From an uncultured Oscillospiraceae bacterium (GTDB taxonomy: Bacteria > Bacillota > Clostridia > Oscillospirales > Oscillospiraceae): a DNA stretch of 6,689 nt. The position numbers and the translations under genes are program-made. The notes below the pieces were generated by a model that saw nothing but the letters and a program-made list of their open reading frames with translations, searched no databases and had not been told where the DNA came from. This document shows positions 1 to 6,027 of this stretch, in pieces. The DNA is taken from contig CAKUHX010000088.1 in assembly GCA_934659475.1 (NCBI GenBank), positions 1 to 6,689 on the forward strand, in the 5' to 3' direction. Positions within the stretch are counted from its first letter, which is position 1. Each line of letters opens with the position of its first letter.

Positions 1-162
1 ATTGACGAGGCCTACGACCCCATCTATGGTGCCCGCCCCCTGCGCCGCTATCTGCAGCACACGGTGGAGACCCTCATCAGCCGGAAGATCATTGCCGACC
101 AGGTGGAGCCCGGCGCCGTGCTCACGGTGGACGTGGACAACGGCGAGCTGACGGTCCGCTGA
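1..162 (+). CDS. clpB: ClpB-type AAA+ disaggregase, C-terminal fragment (5' truncated by window edge)
   Basis: The last 53 codons of an open frame entering from the left edge and ending in TGA at 160-162. The visible peptide contains YDPIYGARPLRRYLQ, the sensor-2 region of the second AAA+ module of ClpB/Hsp100 proteins; the GAR arginine (visible residue 12) is the residue that senses bound nucleotide. It is followed by TVETLISRKIIAD and a short beta-rich tail (VLTVDVDNGELTVR), the usual D2 small-domain ending of ClpB. ClpB hexamers thread aggregated proteins through a central pore in the cytoplasm and work with DnaK/DnaJ/GrpE. ClpA and ClpC share the GARPLRR motif but usually end differently after it, so ClpB is preferred. 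Only the C-terminus is seen, so pore loops, Walker motifs and the middle domain cannot be checked. A strong terminator follows 26 nt after the stop, so this is the last gene of its transcript. Confidence 0.88.
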   Translation: MDEAYDPIYGARPLRRYLQHTVETLISRKIIADQVEPGAVLTVDVDNGELTVR

Positions 163-188
163 GACAGAGACCCGGATATGTGTTCAGA

Positions 189-223
189 CCCTGCCCATGC
201 GCTGCATGGGCAGGGCCTTTTTT
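189..223 (+). terminator. Rho-independent terminator after clpB
   Basis: A perfect 12-bp stem (CCCTGCCCATGC at 189-200 with GCATGGGCAGGG at 204-215) closes a 3-nt loop and is followed by CC and six T residues (218-223). It lies 26 nt past the clpB stop and upstream of the next promoter, so it insulates the regulator gene from clpB transcription. Confidence 0.93.
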
Positions 224-241
224 GTCCGGAGGACATGCTTT

Positions 242-258
242 ATGCAGGTGCTTTGCAT
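242..258. promoter_or_regulatory. Dyad ATGCA-N7-TGCAT overlapping the -35 box (possible operator)
   Basis: A perfect 5-bp inverted repeat, ATGCA at 242-246 and TGCAT at 254-258, has its right arm lying on the -35 hexamer. TGCTTT also occurs twice in direct orientation, at 236-241 and 249-254, 13 bp apart. Position and symmetry suit a protein-binding site, for example autoregulation, but arms this short can arise by chance. Confidence 0.3.
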
Positions 259-281
259 TTCTCCGGCCCTTCCGGTATAAT
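253..281 (+). promoter_or_regulatory. Sigma-A type promoter of the LuxR/MalT-like regulator gene
   Basis: TTGCAT (253-258) and a perfect TATAAT (276-281) are separated by exactly 17 nt. Transcription would start near 288, leaving a leader of roughly 54 nt before the ATG at 342. It sits just downstream of the clpB terminator, as expected for an independent unit. It also argues against translation starts upstream of about 288 for the following gene. Confidence 0.8.
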
Positions 282-295
282 AAGCGGCAGCAGAT

Positions 296-312
296 GCCTG
301 CCGGGGGCAGGC
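296..312 (+). other. Leader hairpin in the 5' UTR of the regulator mRNA
   Basis: GCCTGCC (296-302) pairs perfectly with GGCAGGC (306-312) across a GGG loop. It would begin about 8 nt after the predicted transcription start and end about 18 nt before the Shine-Dalgarno-like GGGTGG. There is no T-run, so it is not a terminator. A 5' stem of this kind could stabilise the mRNA; that role is inferred. Confidence 0.45.
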
Positions 313-341
313 CCACATCAGAGAGAGTGCGGGTGGATACT

Positions 342-2816
342 ATGCCGAAGCAAAAACGGGATCTGAATGCCATCTACATATCAGAGCGGCTGCAGGAGAG
401 CCTGCGGCCCATCCTGCGCTGCGCCCTGACCACGGTGGTGGCGCCCATGGGCTATGGAAAGACCACGGCGGTGAACTGGTATCTGGGGGAGCGGGCCAAG
501 GCGGGGCCGCTGTGTGTGATCCGCGTCAGCGTCTATTCCAACAACCTTGCCATCTTCTGGAGGAGCGCGCAGGACGCCTTTGCCCACGCAGGCTTCCCCT
601 TCCTGCGGGACTGCGCCTGCCCCGCCGATGCCGCCGGCAGCGGACTGCTGGTGGAGGACCTGTGCCGGGAGCTTGGGGGAGAGGTGCCCTGCTGCATCTT
701 CATCGATGACTTCCACCTGTTGACGGACGGCCGCCTTTCTGCTTTTCTGTGTACGCTGGCCAACCGTTTGCCCGACAATGTGCACCTGATCGTGGCCAGC
801 CGCGACCGCTTTCTCCCCGGGGAGGAGATCCTGCGGCTGGGCAGAAAGGTCTGCCAGATCGGGACGGAGCAGCTGCGGCTGAACCACACGGAACTCTCCG
901 TCTACGCCCACCGCTGTGGGGCGGATCTTTCTGATGCCCAGATCGACGCCCTGCTGTACTCCAGCGAGGGCTGGTTCTCCGCGGTCTATCTGAACCTGCG
1001 CACGCTGTCTGAGCGGGGGGCGCTGCCCGACCGGGACTCTGACATCTACGCTATGTTCACCGCCGCCATGCTCGACCCCCTGTCGGAGCGGCAGCGGGAG
1101 TTCCTGGCAGTGATGGGCCTGGCCGACGAGTTTACGGAAGGGATGGCGCAGTTCATCACAGAAAGCCCCCACACCGGGGAATTCCTGTCCGCCCTTACGG
1201 AGCAGAACGCCTTTGTCACCCGCCTGCCCGACGGGGTGAGCTTTCGCTTTCACCACATGATGAAGGAGTGTGCCCAGCGGGAGTTCCGGGCTATGGCCGG
1301 GGAGAAGCAGACGGTCTACTGCGGCCGCTTCGGCGTCTGGTATGAGAGACACGGCCAGTATCTCCATGCCATAGGGGCCTATGCTGCGAGCGGGGACTGC
1401 GGCGCCGTGCTGCGGGTGATCGAGCGGGATGCCGGCATCCTGATGGCATCGCTGGATCCGGAGGATGTACTGGCCTTTCTGGAGAAATGCCCCGTTTCTG
1501 TGCTGAAGGAGCACCCCCTTGCCCTGCTGGTGCTCATGCGGCGCATGTTCACCTGGCGGCAGATCCCCAAAATGATGGAGCTGAAGGCCCTTCTGGAGGC
1601 GGCCGTCCGAGAGCACCCGGATATGCCCCAGGTGGAACGGGGGGACTTGATGGGCGAGTGCGACCTGATCATGAGTTTTTTGTACTATAACGACATCAGC
1701 GCCATGAGCCGCCTGCACCGCAGCGCCAGCGCCCAGATGTCCCGCCCCGCCATCAGCATCCGCAACGAAGGCGGCTGGACCTTCGGCTCCCCCTCGGTGC
1801 TGATGATGTTCCACCGGCGGCCGGGAGGGCTGGACAGCGAGCTGGCGGAGATGGACGAGTGTATGCCCCACTACTACAAGGTCACCTGTGGCCACGGACA
1901 GGGGGCGGAGACCATCATGCGGGCCGAGGCGCTGTTGATGCAGGGGCGCTTTACTGACGCTCAGATCGCCCTGGAGCGGGCCCGCTCTCAGATCGAGGGG
2001 AACGGCCAGATGAACATGGCCCTGTGCTGTGACTTTCTGGCGTGGCGGCTGTCGCTGTATACGGGGGGCGCCCCGGAATACAGCTCCGAGCGGCGCCGGG
2101 CGGAGCTGCTGCGGCAGCACAGCGCCGACTGGCTGTGCCTTCTGGACAGCATCTGTGCCTACTGCTGGGCCTTGCTGGACCAGCCGGGGAAGATCCCCCC
2201 GCTCTTCCGGGAGCACAGGCTGAACACAGTGAACTTTCTTGCGCCGGGCCGGCCCATGATGGAGATGATCGAAAATCAGGTCTATCTGGCCCAGGGGGCC
2301 TATGCGAAGGTGATCGGCCGGGGAGAGGGGCTGCTGGCCCTGTGCGGCGGCATGCACTATGCTCTGGTGGCGCTGCACGTCCGCATTCAGATGGCCGCGG
2401 CATATCAGCGGCTGAACAAGGGGGAGGAGGCCCGGGCCGCCCTGGCTCAGGCCCTGGACATCGCCGCCCGGGACGGCTTTGTGCTGCCCTTTGCGGAGGA
2501 GCGCTCCTATCTGGAGCCCCTGCTGGCGGAGATGCCCCCGGGGGAGTTTACGGCGCAGATCGCGGCGCTGGGCCAGCTGGGCGAAAAGCACCGCCGCCGG
2601 GCCGCCTGTCCGGCGGCCCTTGCGGAGTTGACGGAGCGGGAGCGGGAGGTCGTACTGCTGGCTGCCCAGCGGCTGAGCAACCGGGAGATCGCGGAGAAGC
2701 TGTTCCTGTCAGAGGGCAGCGTGAAGCAGTACATCAACCAGATCTACGCCAAACTGGCGATCGAGGGGGACGTTCGCACCAAGCGGAAGAGGCTGGCGGA
2801 GCTGGTAAAATCCTGA
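342..2816 (+). CDS. MalT/LAL-family ATP-dependent transcriptional regulator with LuxR-type HTH
   Basis: An 824-residue STAND regulator of the size and order typical of MalT-like LAL proteins. Residues 34-42 (APMGYGKTT) are the Walker A loop, 118-125 (CIFIDDFH) Walker B, and 148-156 (HLIVASRDR) the sensor arginine segment. FRFHHMM at 301-307 is the conserved winged-helix motif ending the NTPase half. Residues of about 340-750 are Ala/Leu-rich helical repeats of TPR type, the probable ligand- or protein-sensing superhelix. Residues 763-824 form a GerE/LuxR HTH (LTERE..V..LAAQRLSNREIAEKLFLSEGSVKQYINQIYAKL). Family members bind ATP and an inducer, oligomerise and activate target promoters in the cytoplasm. 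The frame is open back to 180, but that would overlap the clpB terminator and the promoter here. ATG 342 lies after the predicted start site, has GGGTGG 5 nt upstream, and begins the conserved N-terminus (ISERL). The HTH end is unusual: EGDVRTKRKRLAEL replaces the usual short RNRTEAV-type tail. The ligand and targets cannot be read from sequence. The gene is monocistronic and convergent with a MATE pump. Confidence 0.9.
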   Translation: MPKQKRDLNAIYISERLQESLRPILRCALTTVVAPMGYGKTTAVNWYLGERAKAGPLCVIRVSVYSNNLAIFWRSAQDAFAHAGFPFLRDCACPADAAGSGLLVEDLCRELGGEVPCCIFIDDFHLLTDGRLSAFLCTLANRLPDNVHLIVASRDRFLPGEEILRLGRKVCQIGTEQLRLNHTELSVYAHRCGADLSDAQIDALLYSSEGWFSAVYLNLRTLSERGALPDRDSDIYAMFTAAMLDPLSERQREFLAVMGLADEFTEGMAQFITESPHTGEFLSALTEQNAFVTRLPDGVSFRFHHMMKECAQREFRAMAGEKQTVYCGRFGVWYERHGQYLHAIGAYAASGDCGAVLRVIERDAGILMASLDPEDVLAFLEKCPVSVLKEHPLALLVLMRRMFTWRQIPKMMELKALLEAAVREHPDMPQVERGDLMGECDLIMSFLYYNDISAMSRLHRSASAQMSRPAISIRNEGGWTFGSPSVLMMFHRRPGGLDSELAEMDECMPHYYKVTCGHGQGAETIMRAEALLMQGRFTDAQIALERARSQIEGNGQMNMALCCDFLAWRLSLYTGGAPEYSSERRRAELLRQHSADWLCLLDSICAYCWALLDQPGKIPPLFREHRLNTVNFLAPGRPMMEMIENQVYLAQGAYAKVIGRGEGLLALCGGMHYALVALHVRIQMAAAYQRLNKGEEARAALAQALDIAARDGFVLPFAEERSYLEPLLAEMPPGEFTAQIAALGQLGEKHRRRAACPAALAELTEREREVVLLAAQRLSNREIAEKLFLSEGSVKQYINQIYAKLAIEGDVRTKRKRLAELVKS

Positions 2817-2832
2817 GATCCGGATACCGGAT

Positions 2833-2874
2833 AAAGTGGGCCGCTGTACCGCTCGGGTACAGCGGCCCACTTTT
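2833..2874. terminator. Strong hairpin terminator between convergent genes, probably bidirectional
   Basis: A perfect 18-bp stem (2833-2850 with 2856-2873) surrounds a 5-nt loop GCTCG. The stem starts with AAA and ends in TTT, followed by another T, so each strand ends its hairpin in a U-run (TTTT on plus; TTT then ATCC on minus). It lies 16 nt after the regulator stop and 19 nt past the MATE stop on the other strand. It is therefore placed to end both convergent transcripts, more strongly in the plus direction. Confidence 0.88.
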
Positions 2875-2893
2875 GTATGTTGAAGGTTATCGT

Positions 2894-4252
2894 TCACTCA
2901 TCGGCGGATCCGGTCAGCCCGACGCAGCCTTTCCGCTTGTAAAAGTAATACCCCACCAGCAGGACCACCGTGGAGATCCAGCCCACGGGATAGCAGTAAT
3001 ACAGCAGCTCGATGGCGCGGAACTGCGGCATGGTCAGGGACAGGAACAGCTGCCGCACCACGATCATGCCGATCACCGAGATGACCATGGGCACCTGGGT
3101 ATAGCCGTAGCCCCGCAGCACGCCGGCCAGGATCTCCCGCACGTCCAGCACCAGATAGAAGGGGATGATGGTGTGCATCATGGCCACGCCGATGGCCACC
3201 ACATCGGGGTCAGAGTTGAACAGGGCGACGCAGGGACCGGCAAACAGGAACACCAGTGCGCCGATAAACGCCGTAACGGACAGGGCCAGGGCCAGGGCGC
3301 GAAGAATACCTGCCCGGCTGCGGCGGTACTGCCGGGCGCCTACGTTCTGGCCCACAAAGGTGGTGATGGTCATGCCGAAGGCCTTGCAGGGCAGCAGGAC
3401 AAAGCGGTCCAGCCGCATGGCCACGCCGATGCCCGCCGAGGCGTTGGTGCCGAAGGAGTTGATGTACCGCCAGACGAAAAGGTTGGAGATGGCGATCATG
3501 GCGTTTTGAAGGCCCGAGGGGATGCCGATGGTGACCACCCGGCGGGCGATGGCAAAATTCTCCCGCAGCTCGGTCAGGGACATGCGGAAGTCGCCGCTCT
3601 CCCGTTTCAGCCGGCGGTAGATCAGGATGACGGAGCACAGCTGGGAGAACACAGTGGCCACCGCCGCGCCGATGACCCCCATGGACAGCAGGCCGACACA
3701 GACCAGATCCATCACGATATTCACGCAGCAGGAGACGACCAGGATGCGGAAGGGGGCCTCCGCGTCGCCGATGGCCCGGACGATGCCTGCGCCGATGTTA
3801 TAGATGGCGGTGAACATCAGCCCGGACAGATAGACGCGCAGATAGGCCAGGGCGTCCCCGAAGACCTCCGGCTGCGCCCCGGTGATCCGCAGCAGCAGAG
3901 GGGCGCACAGGATGCCCAGCAGGGACACCAGAACGCCGAAGATCACGGAAAAGGTAAAGGACACCCGCATGGCGCGCAGCAGCTTTTCCCGGTCGTGCAG
4001 GCCGAAGGACTGGGCCACCACCACGGAGGAGCCCATGGACATGCCGTTGAAAAAGCCCACCATCAGATCGGAGGGCCCCACGCAGATGCTCACCGCGGCA
4101 AGGGCCTGCTTGCTTACAAAATTGCCCACCACGATGGCGTCTGCGCTGTTATAAAGGTTTTGCAGCAGCTCCCCCATGACGATGGGAATGGAGAACAGCA
4201 GAAGCTGCTTGACGATATTCCCGCTGCAGAAGTCGATCCCCTTGCTTTTCAA
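2894..4252 (-). CDS. MATE-family multidrug/cation antiporter
   Basis: A 452-residue polytopic membrane protein of normal length for the MATE family, which exports cationic drugs or metabolites across the inner membrane using an Na+ or H+ gradient. It shows the two-fold MatE repeat. The first half runs from about residue 15 to 215, with QNLYNSADAIVVGNFV at 31-46, the loop GAGIVRAIGDAEAP at 154-167 and a D182..GVIGAAVAT segment. The second half starts near 240 with GIPSGLQNAMIAISNLFV at 243-260 and includes FVGQNVGARQYRR at 299-311. About 12 hydrophobic helices are visible. The start codon is TTG at 4252-4250: AGAGAGG lies 7 nt upstream, the N-terminus (SGNIVKQLLLFSIPIVMGELLQNLYN) matches the family from the beginning, and no ATG occurs until residue 26. 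The closest group appears to be the clostridial NorM/MepA/DinF-like proteins; the substrate cannot be assigned. It is transcribed alone, divergently from smpB and convergently with the regulator. Its probable promoter lies inside an inverted repeat. Confidence 0.93.
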   Translation of the reverse strand: MKSKGIDFCSGNIVKQLLLFSIPIVMGELLQNLYNSADAIVVGNFVSKQALAAVSICVGPSDLMVGFFNGMSMGSSVVVAQSFGLHDREKLLRAMRVSFTFSVIFGVLVSLLGILCAPLLLRITGAQPEVFGDALAYLRVYLSGLMFTAIYNIGAGIVRAIGDAEAPFRILVVSCCVNIVMDLVCVGLLSMGVIGAAVATVFSQLCSVILIYRRLKRESGDFRMSLTELRENFAIARRVVTIGIPSGLQNAMIAISNLFVWRYINSFGTNASAGIGVAMRLDRFVLLPCKAFGMTITTFVGQNVGARQYRRSRAGILRALALALSVTAFIGALVFLFAGPCVALFNSDPDVVAIGVAMMHTIIPFYLVLDVREILAGVLRGYGYTQVPMVISVIGMIVVRQLFLSLTMPQFRAIELLYYCYPVGWISTVVLLVGYYFYKRKGCVGLTGSADE

Positions 4253-4269
4253 ACAAACGCCTCTCTCTG

Positions 4270-4283
4270 ACCGGTATGCCGGT
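4270..4283. repeat. Small hairpin ACCGG-TATG-CCGGT next to the MATE ribosome binding site
   Basis: A perfect 5-bp inverted repeat (4270-4274 with 4279-4283) around a 4-nt loop. On the MATE mRNA it would fold immediately upstream of the AGAGAGG ribosome binding site without covering it. It may affect translation from the TTG start, but it is short enough to be incidental. Confidence 0.35.
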
Positions 4284-4313
4284 ATCTGTGTAAAAACGCT
4301 CCCCTGCTTATGC

Positions 4314-4416
4314 TCCCGTTTCCGCAGAAGACCACAGTATCATCATAACAGAAGAGAAGGAAAAAGGGAAGCAGATATTCTTTGTGCCGGGGCTGTGATC
4401 TGCTGCGGAAACGGGA
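4314..4416. repeat. 24-bp imperfect inverted repeat enclosing the MATE promoter region
   Basis: The left arm is 4314-4337 and the right arm 4393-4416, each the reverse complement of the other at 22 of 24 positions. The outer 14 bp are perfect (TCCCGTTTCCGCAG at 4314-4327 against CTGCGGAAACGGGA at 4403-4416). The two mismatches are 4328/4402 and 4332/4398, after which five more pairs match. The arms enclose 55 bp (4338-4392). The arms show no strong internal dyad, there is no T-run to make this a terminator, and I see no target-site duplication outside them. Candidate roles are an invertible promoter, paired regulator sites, or a small MITE-like repeat. Confidence 0.85.
4342..4370 (-). promoter_or_regulatory. 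Probable promoter of the MATE gene (minus strand)
   Basis: On the minus strand, TATGAT (4347-4342) matches five of six -10 bases and lies 17 nt from TTCCCT (4370-4365), a poor -35 with three of six matches. Transcription would begin near 4335, giving a leader of about 80 nt. The surrounding 55 bp are the most AT-rich stretch between the genes. A weak -35 often goes with activator control. The whole promoter lies between the arms of the inverted repeat at 4314-4416. Confidence 0.45.
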
Positions 4417-4452
4417 AAAACAGGCCGGCGGAGCCGAAGGGCGCCGTTCCCC

Positions 4453-4481
4453 TTGATTTTTTCCGGCAAATATGGTATGAT
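4453..4481 (+). promoter_or_regulatory. Sigma-A type promoter of the smpB operon
   Basis: TTGATT (4453-4458) and TATGAT (4476-4481) are separated by exactly 17 nt. The start site would be near 4488, leaving a leader of only about 22 nt that is mostly the strong ribosome binding site AAAGGAGGTG (4496-4505). This supports constitutive housekeeping expression of smpB and the two genes behind it. The promoter lies outside the inverted repeat at 4314-4416. Confidence 0.8.
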
Positions 4482-4509
4482 GGCCTCCCTGTAGGAAAGG
4501 AGGTGCCCT

Positions 4510-4971
4510 ATGGCAGAGTCGGTCAAGATCGTGGCCAAGAACAGCAAGGCCTACCACGACTATTTTATCGAGGAAAAATACGAGGCCGGCGTCGAACTTG
4601 CGGGCACCGAAGTCAAATCCATCCGTCTGGGCAATATCAACCTGAAGGACTCTTTCTGCATCATCAAGGACGGACAGATGTCCGTACTGGGGATGCATAT
4701 CAGCCCCTATGAGAAGGGCAATATCTTCAATAAAGAGCCGCGCCGCCCCCGCCGCCTGCTGATGCACAAGCGGGAGATCCTGAAGCTGTTTGCCAAGGTC
4801 AAGCAGGATGGCTATTCGCTGGTCCCTCTGGCGGTCTACTTCAAGGGCCCCCGGGTCAAGCTGGAGGTGGGCCTTGCCAAGGGCAAAAAGCTCTACGACA
4901 AGCGGGAGGCCGTGGCCAAGCGGGACGCCAAGCGGGAGATGGATCGCGCCATCAAGATGCGCGACCGGTAA
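4510..4971 (+). CDS. smpB: SsrA-binding protein SmpB
   Basis: A 153-residue protein matching SmpB along its whole length. SmpB is the tmRNA partner that brings Ala-charged tmRNA into the A site of stalled ribosomes for trans-translation. The N-terminal oligonucleotide-binding barrel shows NSKAYHDYFIEEKYEAGVELAGTEVKSIR (residues 11-39). The tmRNA- and ribosome-contacting end shows GLAKGKKLYDKREAVAKRDAKREMDRAIK, in which G125 corresponds to E. coli Gly132 and Y129 stands where E. coli has His136. The basic C-terminal tail, which mimics mRNA in the empty channel, is intact. ATG 4510 has GGAGG 6 nt upstream, near the ideal arrangement. It is the first gene of a three-gene operon, with an 18-nt gap to the next. 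The tmRNA gene ssrA, often nearby in Firmicutes, is not in this window. Confidence 0.97.
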   Translation: MAESVKIVAKNSKAYHDYFIEEKYEAGVELAGTEVKSIRLGNINLKDSFCIIKDGQMSVLGMHISPYEKGNIFNKEPRRPRRLLMHKREILKLFAKVKQDGYSLVPLAVYFKGPRVKLEVGLAKGKKLYDKREAVAKRDAKREMDRAIKMRDR

Positions 4972-4989
4972 AGAAAGAGGTAAAGCAAG

Positions 4990-6012
4990 ATGGAAGACTA
5001 CTCCTTCCGCCCGGCGGAGGCGCCCGAGGGCATGGAGGCCCCCGTGGGACAGGGCAGCGCCCTGCTGGGTATTTTGGGCGCTTTGGGCGGCGCGCTGGTG
5101 GGCTGTATCCCCTGGTTCCTGGCCAGCACCTTTGCCAGCTTCTTCGTGGGCTGGCTGGGCTTTCTGGTGGGGGTGGCCGCCTGCTGTGGCTACAAGCTGC
5201 TGGGGGGCAAAAAGTCCACCCGCTTTGCCATGGTCACGGTGATCGTCTGCTCCCTCCTCGCCCTGTTCGCGGCGGAGATCGCCTCTTGGATGTATGTGCT
5301 GTGCTCCGACCCGGATTGGCAGGCGGATGCCGCCTGGTACGGGATCCCCGTGGCCCGCATGGCCTGGGAGTCCATCTGTATGCCGGATAACTGGGGCATC
5401 ATCCTGCCCAATATGCTGATCGGTATGGTCATCGGCCTGCTGGGCATATTCTCCGCCCAGCAGAAAATCATGGCCTATACCGAGCCGGAACGGGCGGCCC
5501 GGCTTGCCCGGCCCGTTGAGCCGGCGGCCAGTCAGGCCGCCCAGGCCAACGAGGCGGTGGGCTTTGCGGTGCCCGGTAGCTTTACAGTGACGGATAAAAA
5601 GTGGGTCAAGGTGCTGGTTCGCGTGATCGGCGTGGCCTGTATCCTTGGCTTTGGACTGATGCTGGTGGGCGTCATAGCCAGCTCCGTGGATGACCCTCAG
5701 GACTGGACGGCGGCCGAAACGGTGATCTTCTCCATCGTGGCCCTGTGTCTGATGGCGCTGGGCGTCGTGATCTTTGCGCAGGCCCGGCGCAGGCTGGTGG
5801 TGGAGGAGGAGATCTTCAGCTACCTGCCCGCCTTCGGCGGGGCCCGCACCTTCAGTGCGGCGGACATCGCCGGCATGCGCATCAGCGCCAACGGCCGCCG
5901 GCTGATAGGCCGGGAGGGCCAGGTCCTGGCCCGGTTCGAGGATAACCAGGAAAACAGCGTACTGCTGCTCCAATATCTCAGTCAGCACGGCGTGGGCCTG
6001 TTGGCCAAGTGA
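4990..6012 (+). CDS. Six-helix membrane protein of unknown function with a soluble C-terminal domain
   Basis: A 340-residue protein I cannot name. Residues 1-21 are polar. Four hydrophobic helices follow at about 22-42, 48-70, 79-104 and 136-156; the stretch of 105-135 between the last two is Trp-rich and acidic (SDPDWQADAAWYG). Residues 160-203 form an Ala/Pro/Glu-rich linker. Two further helices lie at about 207-232 and 242-263. The last 75 residues are soluble: RRRLVVEEEIFSYLPAFGG, an ADIAGMRISANGRRL strand set, then GQVLARFEDNQENSVLLLQYL. That strand pattern with a closing helix resembles bacterial PH-like domains attached to membrane helices, but this is fold-level inference only. By the positive-inside rule (RRR 266-268) the domain is probably cytoplasmic. 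No catalytic motif or signal peptide is seen. AAAGAGG lies 9 nt before ATG 4990. It is co-transcribed with smpB (18 nt upstream) and the cyclophilin (15 nt downstream). Confidence 0.85.
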   Translation: MEDYSFRPAEAPEGMEAPVGQGSALLGILGALGGALVGCIPWFLASTFASFFVGWLGFLVGVAACCGYKLLGGKKSTRFAMVTVIVCSLLALFAAEIASWMYVLCSDPDWQADAAWYGIPVARMAWESICMPDNWGIILPNMLIGMVIGLLGIFSAQQKIMAYTEPERAARLARPVEPAASQAAQANEAVGFAVPGSFTVTDKKWVKVLVRVIGVACILGFGLMLVGVIASSVDDPQDWTAAETVIFSIVALCLMALGVVIFAQARRRLVVEEEIFSYLPAFGGARTFSAADIAGMRISANGRRLIGREGQVLARFEDNQENSVLLLQYLSQHGVGLLAK

Positions 6013-6027
6013 AAGAGAGGTTCTACT

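Noticed and set aside
180..341. N-terminal extension of the MalT-like regulator (54 more residues, ATG at 180)
   Set aside because: It would be translated through the clpB terminator and lies upstream of the predicted transcription start near 288. Its Cys/Pro/Ala-rich sequence is not family-like, and the conserved N-terminus begins right after ATG 342.
381..2591. Long open frame of 736 codons on the minus strand
   Set aside because: It is antisense to the whole regulator gene, His/Gln/Gly/Pro-rich with no recognisable domain, and is explained by high GC at third codon positions removing stop codons.
2042..4270. Long plus-strand open frame of 742 codons
   Set aside because: It crosses the 3' part of the regulator gene, the 18-bp terminator and the antisense of the MATE gene; its product is low-complexity (His/Gln/Gly/Ala) and matches nothing.
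4296..4330. Possible attenuator in the MATE leader (a CTTCTGC/GCAGGGG pairing before a TTTTT run on the minus strand)
   Set aside because: The stem has only 7 pairs with two G-U, a 16-nt loop and four extra bases before the T-run, too weak to call.
4176..4712. Plus-strand open frame of 178 codons overlapping the MATE start and smpB
   Set aside because: It spans the divergent intergenic region and runs out of frame into smpB, and its product has no family features.
4971..4989. Looked for ssrA (tmRNA) next to smpB
   Set aside because: The gap is 18 nt and no tmRNA-like sequence or tag-reading frame was recognised elsewhere in the window.
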